Shown here: positions 1 through 6,433 of the stretch, piece after piece
Numbering within the stretch: position 1 is the stretch's first letter
How the letters are laid out: every line of letters begins with the position of its first letter
Assembly: GCA_046597185.1 (NCBI GenBank)
Contig: JBKJLF010000720.1
Span: 1-10,427, forward strand
Origin: CAMBDR01 sp046597185
Lineage (GTDB): Bacteria > Pseudomonadota > Gammaproteobacteria > Burkholderiales > Burkholderiaceae_D
Direction of reading: 5' to 3'
Length of the DNA: 10,427 bases
Translations under genes and position numbers: made by a program
Notes under the pieces: generated by a model
Told to the model about the DNA's origin: nothing
The model's input: only the letters and a program-made list of their open reading frames with translations
The model's database searches: none

Positions 1-1245
1 GATCAATTTATCCCGGACATCAAAGCCCGGCTTGATTCACCGTCAAATTCACCGCCAAATTCACCGCCAAATTCGCAGTTTAGCGCGAGCCAGCCCTTTG
101 GCATCGGCTTGCGCTTATCCGGCCAAGCCGCGCTGGACTTGATTGAGCCTGCTGCCTTGCAAGCTTTTCAGGCCCAGTTGGCGCGGCTGGGCGCGTATGT
201 GTTTACGATTAACGCTTTCCCGTATGGGCCGTTTCATGGGGTGCGGGTTAAGGAACAAGTGTATTTGCCCGATTGGCGTAGCGTTGAGCGGCTCGATTAC
301 ACCAGCCACTGCGCGCAGATTTTGGCGCAATTATTGCCCGACGGGGTGGACGGCAGCATTTCCAGTGTGCCCGGTGCTTTCAAAACCAATGCCAGCGATG
401 CCGATGCGTTGGCGCAAATCGTCACGCATTTGATTGCGGCGGTGGCGATGTTGGTAGCGCTGGAACGGCGCACGGGCAAAACCATTGCACTGGCCTTGGA
501 GCCGGAACCGTGCTGCTTTTTGGAAACGGTGCAGGAAACCATCGCCTTTTTTCAAAACCATTTGTGGAGCGAGGTAAGCCTCACGCGGCTGGCGCAAGCA
601 TGTGCTACCACGCCAGAGCACGCGCTAACGCTGATGCGCCGCCATTTGGGCGTATGCTACGACGTGTGCCATGCGGCAGTTGAATTTGAAGACCCGGTGG
701 CGGCGCTGCATGCCTTGCGCACGGCGCAGATTGCCATCCCCAAAATCCAACTCTCTTGCGCCTTGCGCATTGACCGCATGCAGCCGGACATGGTTGCCCA
801 ATTGCAGCGCTTTGATGACGGCGTGTATTTGCATCAGGTGGTGGTGCAAGCGAGCGCGCAGGTGGGGCAAGGTAAATCGGTCACTCAGGCGGGGGCGGTT
901 GCTGCGCCATTGCAGCGCTTTGATGATTTGCCGCAAGCCTTGGCCGCGTTTGAAGCGGGCGGCGCACGGGGGGAATGGCGGATTCACTGCCATGTGCCGA
1001 TTTTTAACGAGATGGCCGGCGATCAGGCTGGTTCGCCCGGGGCATTGGCAGCATCGGGCTTGCCCGGTTCCACTCGTGCCAGCTTGCGCGCTACCTTGCG
1101 CGCCGTGCGTGAGCACGGGTTCACCCGTCATTTGGAAGTGGAAACCTATACCTGGGATGTATTGCCGCCTCAGTTGAAAGCGGAGCCGAAAGCGCAAGCC
1201 ATCGCACGGGAATTATCGTTTATTTTACAGGAGCTGGCAGCATGA
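1..1245 (+). CDS. eboE: EboE, metabolite traffic protein (5' end outside window)
   Basis: Frame 1 is open from base 1 to the TGA at 1243-1245, so 414 codons of a gene that starts upstream are visible. The TTG at 109 lies inside the conserved FGIGLRLSG stretch and is not the start. Family signatures include INAFPYGPFHG, VYLPDW, an SSVPGAFK segment and LGVCYDVCHAAVEFED. EboE is thought to adopt a TIM-barrel fold like sugar isomerases. Its reaction is unknown, and the assignment to precursor export rests on work on the ebo cluster in cyanobacteria (scytonemin monomer) and pseudomonads. The stop overlaps the eboC start (ATGA), which implies translational coupling. A local SPPN repeat near the left edge and an 18-base direct repeat at 801 and 909 are unusual details. 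Confidence 0.85.
   Translation, partial: DQFIPDIKARLDSPSNSPPNSPPNSQFSASQPFGIGLRLSGQAALDLIEPAALQAFQAQLARLGAYVFTINAFPYGPFHGVRVKEQVYLPDWRSVERLDYTSHCAQILAQLLPDGVDGSISSVPGAFKTNASDADALAQIVTHLIAAVAMLVALERRTGKTIALALEPEPCCFLETVQETIAFFQNHLWSEVSLTRLAQACATTPEHALTLMRRHLGVCYDVCHAAVEFEDPVAALHALRTAQIAIPKIQLSCALRIDRMQPDMVAQLQRFDDGVYLHQVVVQASAQVGQGKSVTQAGAVAAPLQRFDDLPQALAAFEAGGARGEWRIHCHVPIFNEMAGDQAGSPGALAASGLPGSTRASLRATLRAVREHGFTRHLEVETYTWDVLPPQLKAEPKAQAIARELSFILQELAA
37..72 (+). repeat. 12-nt in-frame tandem repeat in eboE
   Basis: Three 12-base units (tcaccgtcaaat, then tcaccgccaaat twice) encode SPSN-SPPN-SPPN. They lie just before the conserved FGIGLRLSG segment. The array keeps the frame, so copy-number change would lengthen or shorten a probable loop without killing the gene. 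Confidence 0.85.
801..926 (+). repeat. 18-base direct repeat inside eboE
   Basis: The same 18 bases, starting attgcagcgctttgatga, occur at 801-818 and 909-926, exactly 108 bases (36 codons) apart and in the same frame. Each copy encodes LQRFDD. Recombination between them would delete 36 codons in frame. Confidence 0.8.
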
Positions 1246-2201
1246 GCGGGGTTGCGACCAATCGGGCCAAAGGGGGTCATCTGATTCATGTGCTGTTGCG
1301 TCTGGGCCGGGTTTCCAACCTGCCCACGGTGTGGAGCAATGTATTGGCCGGGGCGGTGCTGGCGGGCAGTGTGGCAAAGCGCCCTTTGTCACTGGCGCAC
1401 AGCGCATGGTTGATGTTGGTGGTTTCCGTTTTTTATGTCGGCGGCATGGTGTTGAATGATGCCTTTGATCGCGAGATTGATGCGCGCGAACGGCCGGGGC
1501 GGCCGATTCCTGCCGGCCAAATCAGCGCACAAGCTGTGTTTGCCATCGGTTTTGGGCTGGAGGCACTGGGGATTGCGCTGCTGGGTATGTATGGCATGGC
1601 CGCGATGTTGGCGGGGGCGGTGCTGGCGGGCACCATTTTGCTCTATAACCTCTGGCATAAGGGCAACCCGATTAGCCCGCTGATTATGGGTGTTTGCCGC
1701 GCCCTGGTGTATGTGGTGGCTGCTGCCAGCAGCATGGCTTACCTGGGGCAGCGTTTTGCCTTGCCCATAGTGCTGCTGATTGCCGCCTGCGCCATGTGGG
1801 CGCATGTGGTGGGGCTTACCTACGCCGCCAAGCAGGAAAGCTTGAACCGTCTGGGTAGCGTGTGGCCGCTGGCTGTTTTGGGCATGCCTGTGCTGCTGCT
1901 GTTGGCGCTTGGCCCGCTTATTTCGGGCGCTCAGGTTTGGTCGATGTCGCTGCCAGCTGCGTTGGCTGTATTGGTGGCCGTGCTGGTGTTGCTGGTGGCG
2001 GATATCGTGGCGGTGCGCATCCTGCTGGCGCGTGCCACGCCCACGGCAGTGCCGCGTGCGGTGGCGCAATTGATCGCCGCCATTGCGCTATTGGACGGTT
2101 TGCTGATCGCGGCGCTGGGCGGTAGTTGGCAGGCGCTGCTGTTTTGTTGGTGTGCGTATGTGGCGACCCGGGTTTTTCAGCGTATCATTCCTGGAACCTG
2201 A
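1242..2201 (+). CDS. eboC: EboC, UbiA-family membrane prenyltransferase
   Basis: The gene encodes a 319-residue, very hydrophobic protein. The ATG overlaps the eboE stop, and AGGAG at 1229-1233 sits 8 nt upstream, which fixes the start. The first Asp-rich motif of UbiA enzymes is clear: N72-D73-x2-D76-x3-D80, followed by ARERPGRPIPAG. These residues normally hold the Mg-diphosphate of an isoprenyl donor. The second loop reads LTYAAKQES (about 192-200) rather than an Asp-rich box, as in the branch of UbiA proteins that contains EboC. There are about eight or nine predicted membrane segments in the inner membrane. The context with eboE and eboA argues for the ebo role rather than ubiquinone, haem or chlorophyll synthesis. 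The prenyl acceptor is unknown. Confidence 0.87.
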   Translation: MSGVATNRAKGGHLIHVLLRLGRVSNLPTVWSNVLAGAVLAGSVAKRPLSLAHSAWLMLVVSVFYVGGMVLNDAFDREIDARERPGRPIPAGQISAQAVFAIGFGLEALGIALLGMYGMAAMLAGAVLAGTILLYNLWHKGNPISPLIMGVCRALVYVVAAASSMAYLGQRFALPIVLLIAACAMWAHVVGLTYAAKQESLNRLGSVWPLAVLGMPVLLLLALGPLISGAQVWSMSLPAALAVLVAVLVLLVADIVAVRILLARATPTAVPRAVAQLIAAIALLDGLLIAALGGSWQALLFCWCAYVATRVFQRIIPGT

Positions 2202-2220
2202 TTTTTGAAACCCTGCCATC

Positions 2221-3159
2221 ATGAATAATTCTGCCGCCGCCGTTTTGCAACTCGATTGTTGGATCAGCGCCCATGCCGCGCCTGAAGCGTATCAATGGTT
2301 TGTTCAGCAACGCCAGCACATTGCGCAAGAGTTGGCCGCGCCCTTGCAGACGCCCTTGCAGACGCCCTTGCAGACGCCCTTGCAGGAGCGGCATCTGGTC
2401 AAAGCCATTGGTTTGGCTGCGCGCAAGCTGGGCAAGGGCGACATGCATTTATCTGCCGCCGATCTGGCGCAAGCCAAGGTGCTGCGCCAGGGGTTTGATC
2501 CCTCAGGCTGGAGTTTGGATCAAGCGGCGCGGGTGGCGTTTATTTTGGCCAGTTTTAACGGCGATGAAGCGCAATTTGCCGCCCGGCTTGATAGTTTGGC
2601 CGACACGGCAGAAATCAATGAACTCATCGCCCTATATTGCGGTTTTGCCCTCTACCCGGCGGCGCGCGCCATCGAGCCGCGTGCGCGGGAAGCGATTCGC
2701 TCCAGCATGCGCCCGGTGTTTGAAGCCATGGCGCAACGTAACCCGTATCCGATGGAACAATTTGATGATGCTGCCTGGAACCAAATGATCGTAAAAACCT
2801 TTTTCCTCGATTCGCCCTTGTGGCCGATACAGGGGGTGGACGCGCGCGCCAACCCGGATTTGGCGCATATTTTGGTCGATCTGGCGCATGAGCGCTGGGC
2901 AGCAAGCCGCCCGATCAGCCCGGAGCTGTGGCGCTGCGTGGCCCCGCATGCCGATGAAAAAGGCCGCGCCGCCTTGCAGCGCGTGCTCGATAGCGGCAGT
3001 GAGCCGGAAAAAGTCGCCGTGGCGCTGGCGCTTGAACCCTGTACCGACTCGCCTTTGCGTGCGCGTTGCGAGCGGGAAGGCTTGCGCGCGCGCGCTGCCA
3101 GCGTGACTTGGCCAAGCCTGATGCAGGATTGGGCGGGTTGGGCTGACGGGTTGGGCTAA
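2221..3159 (+). CDS. eboA: EboA, metabolite traffic protein
   Basis: The gene encodes 312 residues from an ATG 19 nt after the eboC stop. No strong Shine-Dalgarno is visible, so translation may depend on coupling. The EboA signature is well kept in the C-terminal half: RNPYPMEQFDDAAWNQMIVK (about 173-192), then PLWPIQGVDARANPDLA, LVDLAHERWAASR and SPELWR (about 234-238). The protein appears soluble, with no signal peptide or membrane segment. EboA is a marker of the ebo cluster but has no known biochemical activity. An in-frame PLQT repeat (residues 41-55) lies in the poorly conserved N-terminal part. The order eboE-eboC-eboA, with the GAF and ferredoxin genes next, differs from the usual eboA-first layout. 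Confidence 0.87.
   Translation: MNNSAAAVLQLDCWISAHAAPEAYQWFVQQRQHIAQELAAPLQTPLQTPLQTPLQERHLVKAIGLAARKLGKGDMHLSAADLAQAKVLRQGFDPSGWSLDQAARVAFILASFNGDEAQFAARLDSLADTAEINELIALYCGFALYPAARAIEPRAREAIRSSMRPVFEAMAQRNPYPMEQFDDAAWNQMIVKTFFLDSPLWPIQGVDARANPDLAHILVDLAHERWAASRPISPELWRCVAPHADEKGRAALQRVLDSGSEPEKVAVALALEPCTDSPLRARCEREGLRARAASVTWPSLMQDWAGWADGLG
2341..2385 (+). repeat. 12-nt in-frame tandem repeat in eboA
   Basis: The unit cccttgcagacg is repeated three times without a mismatch and followed by 9 bases of a fourth copy. It encodes PLQT-PLQT-PLQT-PLQ at residues 41-55. Identical units indicate recent slippage. The unit is 12 bases, so the reading frame survives gain or loss. Confidence 0.95.
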
Positions 3160-3222
3160 CTGAACTGAATTATCCAAAGCAAGCAAACTGAATCAACCAA
3201 ACCAAGTACAGGAGAAAATGGC

Positions 3223-3666
3223 ATGTATCAACAAAACACCGAACATCAACAATGGTTAGAAAAAGGCATTGCAGCACTGGATGCAGCAGCGGGCACGGTG
3301 CACATACAGCGTGGGGAAGATTTGTTTTTAACGGCGGCGCGCAATATTCCACCGCCGGTGATTGAAATTGTCGCGCATGTGGTGCATGGCAAGGGCATGG
3401 CGGGTTCGGCCCAGGTGCGCAAAGAGCCAGTGCAAACCTGCAATTTACAAGACGACAAAAGCGGCAATATTCGCCCCGGTGCCAAGGCGGTGGGGGCGCA
3501 AGCGGCAATTGCCATACCGTTGTTGGATGCGGCGGGGGAAGTGATGGCGGTAGTCGGTTTTGCCTGGCAAAAAGAAGGCGATCCGGCCCAGTGGGTGGCG
3601 CAGCCAGCGTTTGCGGCTATGCTGGCCGAGTTTTCGGCTGCCTTGAAAAATGCGGCTGGGGCATGA
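3223..3666 (+). CDS. small GAF-domain protein
   Basis: The gene encodes 147 residues. AGGAG at 3210-3214 lies 8 nt before the ATG and selects this start over the out-of-frame ATG at 3218. The protein is essentially one GAF-like domain: a helical N-terminus, GKGMAGSAQVRKEPVQTCNLQDD (split here as GKGMAGSAQVRKEP and VQTCNLQDD, about residues 58-81), KAVGAQAAIAIPLLD, then GEVMAVVGFAW. No output domain is attached. GAF folds bind small ligands or act as redox or nitric-oxide sensors, but the ligand cannot be read here. The one notable Cys is in QTCNL. The stop overlaps the ferredoxin start (ATGA), so the two proteins are probably made in step and may act together. A 63-nt gap separates it from eboA, so it may or may not share the ebo transcript. 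Confidence 0.75.
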   Translation: MYQQNTEHQQWLEKGIAALDAAAGTVHIQRGEDLFLTAARNIPPPVIEIVAHVVHGKGMAGSAQVRKEPVQTCNLQDDKSGNIRPGAKAVGAQAAIAIPLLDAAGEVMAVVGFAWQKEGDPAQWVAQPAFAAMLAEFSAALKNAAGA

Positions 3667-3947
3667 GTAGCGAAGCTTGCAAGCAGGCCCCCGGCGTATT
3701 CGTGCCCGTCATTAACCGCAACCGTTGCGAAGGCAAGGCCGCCTGCGTGCCTGTGTGCCCGCACGCGGTGCTGGGCGTACGCAAGTTTGCGCGGGCGGAA
3801 TTGCCCGGCTTAACGCTGGTAGGCCAGCTCAAGGCGTGGGTGCATGGGGGCATGCAGGCCGAGTTGTTGCAACCGGATTTGTGCCAGGCTTGTGGCTTGT
3901 GTGTGCAAGCGTGCCCGGAGAAGGCGATTACGCTGGTGCGGGTATAA
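3663..3947 (+). CDS. two-cluster ferredoxin, one cluster with a Cys-to-Lys change
   Basis: The gene encodes 94 residues. The ATG at 3663 overlaps the GAF stop; an in-frame GTG further upstream (3591) would add residues unlike ferredoxins. Cluster motif 1 is RCEGKAACVPVCP with C22, C28 and C32, but K25 stands where a second Cys is normal. Motif 2, CQACGLCVQACP, is complete (C74, C77, C80, C84). By analogy with bacterial dicluster ferredoxins, C32 and C84 cross over. Cluster 1 then has only three Cys ligands, which would fit a 3Fe-4S centre or an unusual fourth ligand. A linker with LKAWVHGGMQAELLQPDLC separates the motifs, a layout I recall from a recognisable small ferredoxin family with the same CxxK form. 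It is probably an electron carrier in the cytoplasm; the redox partner is unknown. Confidence 0.85.
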   Translation: MSSEACKQAPGVFVPVINRNRCEGKAACVPVCPHAVLGVRKFARAELPGLTLVGQLKAWVHGGMQAELLQPDLCQACGLCVQACPEKAITLVRV

Positions 3948-3948
3948 T
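3943..3948 (+). promoter_or_regulatory. perfect -10 box ahead of the S9 peptidase gene
   Basis: TATAAT covers the ferredoxin stop codon (TAA at 3945-3947) and is about 31 bases before the peptidase ATG. No good -35 hexamer lies 16-18 bases upstream and there is no extended TG motif, so this is only a candidate promoter for an independent transcript. Confidence 0.4.
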
Positions 3949-3978
3949 TGTGTTTTTATTACCCAAATGGGAGTCGTT

Positions 3979-5985
3979 ATGAAAGTTTTGAGCCGAGCCT
4001 TGGTCGCCAGCCTGATTAGCCTCGCTGCATTGGCCAGTGGTTTATCGTTCGAGGCTCGCGCCGCCGCAACAACTAACGCGCCAGCCGATGTGATTGCGGT
4101 GGCGGATTTTTTCAAAAATTCGCAGTTGACTCAAGCCACTCTGTCGCCCGATGGCAAGCACGTTGCGCTGCTGGTGGTGGATTCGAATGGGCGTTTGATG
4201 CTGGCTGTGACGGCGGTGGATGTCATCGCCCCCAAAGTGCTGGTGCGCTATGCCAATGCCGATGTCGGCACGTTTAATTGGGTCAACAACCAGCGCCTGG
4301 TGTACAGTCTGGCCGATCGCAAAGTCGCACGGAGTGACGAGGATGCTGGCCCCGGCTTGTTTGCGATTGACATCGACGGCGGCAATCAACGCCAGTTGAT
4401 ATCGCGACACTTTTCCGGCGAGCGTCAAGTAACGCGCATGTTGTCTGTTTTTCATTATTTTCATAGCGAGATCCATGAAAAAGACACCAATGACATTTAT
4501 GTGGTCGAGGTTTCGGCTCAGGATGCGAGCCGCCGCACCACCTATAATTTGCTACGCTTGAATACCCGCACAGGCCAAACTGCGTTAATCAGCAAACCGG
4601 GTGAGGTCGTGAAGTGGTTGGTGGACAAAACAGGTGTGCCGCGCATTGTCCTTACCTATGAAAATAGTCGGCTTGCCACGTATCTGAAAGACGACGTAAG
4701 CGGCAAATGGCGCAAACTGTTTGATTCGGGCGACGCGATTCTTGGCGATGGTATCGAACCCGAGTTGATCGGCCCCGATGGCCGCCTGTATGTTACCGCG
4801 CTTGAGGGTAAGGATCTTCGCGCACTGTATCGCTATAACCTGGAAAAGAATCAAATCGAAGCTGAGCCGCTGATTGCACTTGATGGCTATGACTATAACG
4901 GTGAAATGGTGTTCAATAAATCGAACAACAAGATTTTGGGTGTGCATTACAATACCGACGCACCGGGAACTTTGTGGTTTGATGATGACTACAAACGGAT
5001 TCAGAAAAAAGTTGATGAGCGCTTTCCGGGCAAGTCGAATCGAATCAGCATTCGCACTGAAGGCGATTCGGATACGGTATTGGTCCGTTCTTTTTCCGAT
5101 GTCGATCCCGGCACCAGCTTGCTGTATAACCATAAAACCGACAAAGTCACCATTTTGGGGCCAGTGCGGCCCTGGATCAAACCGGCGCAGATGAGTTACC
5201 AGGATTTGGTGAAATACAAGGCGCGCGATGGCCTCACCATTCCGGCTTACCTGACCCTGCCCAAAGGCCAAACCAAGAATCTGCCGATGGTGGTGTTGGT
5301 GCATGGCGGCCCCAATGCGCGTGGCGGATATTGGGGTTGGGATCCAGCGGTGCAGTTTTTGGCTTCACGCGGTTATGCGGTCTTGCAGCCCGAATTTCGT
5401 GGTAGCAAAGGCTATGGTGCCAACCATGAAAAGCTGGGTTGGAAGCAATGGGGCTTAACCATGCAAGATGATGTCACCGACGGCACCAAATGGGCGATTG
5501 CGCAAGGCATTGCCGACCCCAAGCGCATTTGCATTGCGGGCGCAAGCTACGGTGGTTATGCCACGCTGTGGGGCTTGATTAAAGAACCTGATCTGTATCA
5601 ATGCGGCATTTCCTGGGTTGGCGTGACGGATATGAGCTTACTCTATACCTTAACTGAGAGTGATAGTGACGATGACACTGAAAAATTCTTTTTGCCCTTA
5701 AAGGTGGGAGACTTGAAAAAGGATGCCGCGCAATTGAAGGCCACCTCCGTGGTGGAAAACGCCGCCAAACTCAAGCGGCCCCTGATTCTGGCCTATGGCG
5801 GCTCAGACCGCCGGGTGCCAGTTGAACACGGAAAACGCTTGATGAGCGCACTCAAGGGGCACAATTCTCAGGTGCAATGGATTGTCTATCCTGAGGAAGG
5901 ACATGGTTGGACGCAGTTGAAAAATAATGTTGATTTTTGGACTCGGGTGGAGAAATTGCTGGCTGAGACCACGGGCAAGAAATAG
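3979..5985 (+). CDS. exported S9-family serine peptidase (prolyl oligopeptidase type)
   Basis: The gene encodes 668 residues. GGGAG at 3969-3973 sits 5 nt before the ATG, and this start gives a clean signal peptide: a Lys/Arg N-terminus, a hydrophobic core (about 7-23) and a cut near ARAAA (26-30). Frame-open sequence upstream, including an ATG at 3967, lacks this logic. An N-terminal beta-propeller-like region (about 38-400, starting with LSPDGKHVALLV) is followed by an alpha/beta-hydrolase domain. The domain has an HGGP oxyanion segment at H442, nucleophile S523 in GASYGGYA, acid D610 in GGSDRRVP and base H642 in EEGHGW. All catalytic residues and spacings fit a working S9C-type peptidase, which would act on short peptides outside the cytoplasm. 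It is probably transcribed separately from the ebo and ferredoxin genes; no functional link to them is evident. Confidence 0.92.
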   Translation: MKVLSRALVASLISLAALASGLSFEARAAATTNAPADVIAVADFFKNSQLTQATLSPDGKHVALLVVDSNGRLMLAVTAVDVIAPKVLVRYANADVGTFNWVNNQRLVYSLADRKVARSDEDAGPGLFAIDIDGGNQRQLISRHFSGERQVTRMLSVFHYFHSEIHEKDTNDIYVVEVSAQDASRRTTYNLLRLNTRTGQTALISKPGEVVKWLVDKTGVPRIVLTYENSRLATYLKDDVSGKWRKLFDSGDAILGDGIEPELIGPDGRLYVTALEGKDLRALYRYNLEKNQIEAEPLIALDGYDYNGEMVFNKSNNKILGVHYNTDAPGTLWFDDDYKRIQKKVDERFPGKSNRISIRTEGDSDTVLVRSFSDVDPGTSLLYNHKTDKVTILGPVRPWIKPAQMSYQDLVKYKARDGLTIPAYLTLPKGQTKNLPMVVLVHGGPNARGGYWGWDPAVQFLASRGYAVLQPEFRGSKGYGANHEKLGWKQWGLTMQDDVTDGTKWAIAQGIADPKRICIAGASYGGYATLWGLIKEPDLYQCGISWVGVTDMSLLYTLTESDSDDDTEKFFLPLKVGDLKKDAAQLKATSVVENAAKLKRPLILAYGGSDRRVPVEHGKRLMSALKGHNSQVQWIVYPEEGHGWTQLKNNVDFWTRVEKLLAETTGKK

Positions 5986-6010
5986 CTGGCGCAAGAATGA
6001 GGAGTGTAAA

Positions 6011-6076
6011 ATGACCACCACGACATTGAAAATTTGGGATTTAGATTACATGCGCAAGCTGTGTAGCTTGCCTTGA
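6011..6076 (+). CDS. possible 21-residue peptide or gene remnant
   Basis: AGGAG at 6000-6004 lies 6 nt before an ATG opening 21 codons, beginning MTTTTLKIWDLDYMRK and ending CSLP. The ribosome binding site is better than that of several real genes here, and the ORF follows the peptidase gene by 25 nt. The last codons form a 7-bp stem (6054-6060 with 6065-6071). It could be a small protein, the first codons of a truncated gene, or chance. I recognise no homologue. Confidence 0.25.
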   Translation: MTTTTLKIWDLDYMRKLCSLP

Positions 6077-6098
6077 TTGCGGCTTTTTGTTCGTAAAA

Positions 6099-6124
6099 AC
6101 GGCGTGCTATCATCAGCACGCCGT
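6099..6124 (-). terminator. perfect 10-bp hairpin with T-tract on the minus strand
   Basis: acggcgtgct (6099-6108) and agcacgccgt (6115-6124) are exact reverse complements around a 6-base loop. On the minus strand the stem is followed directly by T residues (aaaaa at 6095-6099 on the + strand), the layout of an intrinsic terminator for leftward transcription. On the + strand no T run follows, although the hairpin could still shape the 3' end of the peptidase mRNA. No leftward gene is visible nearby, so its original function may have been lost. Confidence 0.45.
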
Positions 6125-6337
6125 CGGTGTAGGCGGGGAGGAAAATACAGCGGGACAAACCCAAACCCATATATCCAACCCCTATTTTTTCTGTTCATCA
6201 TCGTCATCCATATCTATCGCTCAATCCCCATTCAATTATTTGCTCACATTGGCGCTATCTGCTTTCCCTTGCGCTTGCTTCAATCATCCTAGATTCCTCA
6301 GTTGAAATTGGCAGTCCATAAGAATGTCTTCATTTTT

Positions 6338-6352
6338 GTAACTACTCAGCCC
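6338..6352 (+). repeat. left terminal inverted repeat of the IS
   Basis: GTAACTACTCAGCCC pairs with 8204-8218 (one mismatch: A at 6340 opposite C at 8216). IS66-family ends typically begin GTAA. The bases just outside differ between the two copies in this window (T at 6337, G at 10281), which sets the boundary at this G. Confidence 0.85.
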
Positions 6353-6355
6353 ACC

Positions 6356-6384
6356 TTGACAAATGCGAAATTACCGACAATAAT
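6356..6384 (+). promoter_or_regulatory. sigma70 promoter inside the IS left end, driving tnpC
   Basis: TTGACA (6356-6361, perfect -35) and AATAAT (6379-6384, 5 of 6 for -10) are separated by 17 bases, an ideal spacing. Transcription would begin near 6391, about 43 bases before the tnpC ATG. Confidence 0.75.
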
Positions 6385-6400
6385 TACACATCAAGCCAAT

Positions 6401-6423
6401 TGATGCACACATCACCTGCATCA
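6401..6423 (+). promoter_or_regulatory. hairpin in the tnpC leader
   Basis: TGATGCA (6401-6407) and TGCATCA (6417-6423) form a perfect 7-bp stem with a 9-base loop, ending 10 bases before the tnpC ATG. Leader hairpins of this kind can limit transposase translation when an IS is read from outside promoters. That role is inference. The same structure is present in the second copy (10345-10367). Confidence 0.4.
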
Positions 6424-6433
6424 CAAGAACAAA

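Larger units (their letters stand above)
5986..6337. other. 352-base gap between the peptidase gene and the IS element
   Basis: No convincing gene is present on either strand. It holds a 21-codon ORF (6011-6076), a small stem GCAAGCT/AGCTTGC at 6054-6071 overlapping the end of that ORF, a T5 run at 6084-6088, and a perfect 10-bp hairpin at 6099-6124. From about 6170 to 6330 the + strand is pyrimidine-rich and low in GC, with no recognisable motif. Composition changes from the GC-rich core to AT-richer sequence across this gap. Confidence 0.6.

Noticed and set aside
109..111. TTG as start of eboE
   Set aside because: It is inside the conserved FGIGLRLSG segment and the frame is open to base 1, so the gene simply enters from the left.
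625..1197. 190-codon open frame on the minus strand opposite eboE
   Set aside because: It has no ribosome site or recognisable domain and is a mirror of GC-rich codon use in the strongly matched EboE frame.
1389..2069. 226-codon open frame on the minus strand opposite eboC
   Set aside because: It is rich in His, Gln, Arg and Asn, the typical antisense of a hydrophobic membrane protein; eboC itself has a clear UbiA motif.
3591..3662. Upstream GTG start for the ferredoxin
   Set aside because: The extra residues overlap the GAF gene and do not resemble ferredoxins; the ATGA coupling at 3663 is typical.
3844..3978. Longer N-terminus for the S9 peptidase from an upstream frame-open stretch
   Set aside because: It overlaps the ferredoxin and would bury the signal peptide; GGGAG placed before the ATG at 3979 supports the shorter start.
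4585..5304. 239-codon open frame on the minus strand opposite the S9 peptidase gene
   Set aside because: It falls entirely inside the peptidase gene with no start signal or family features.
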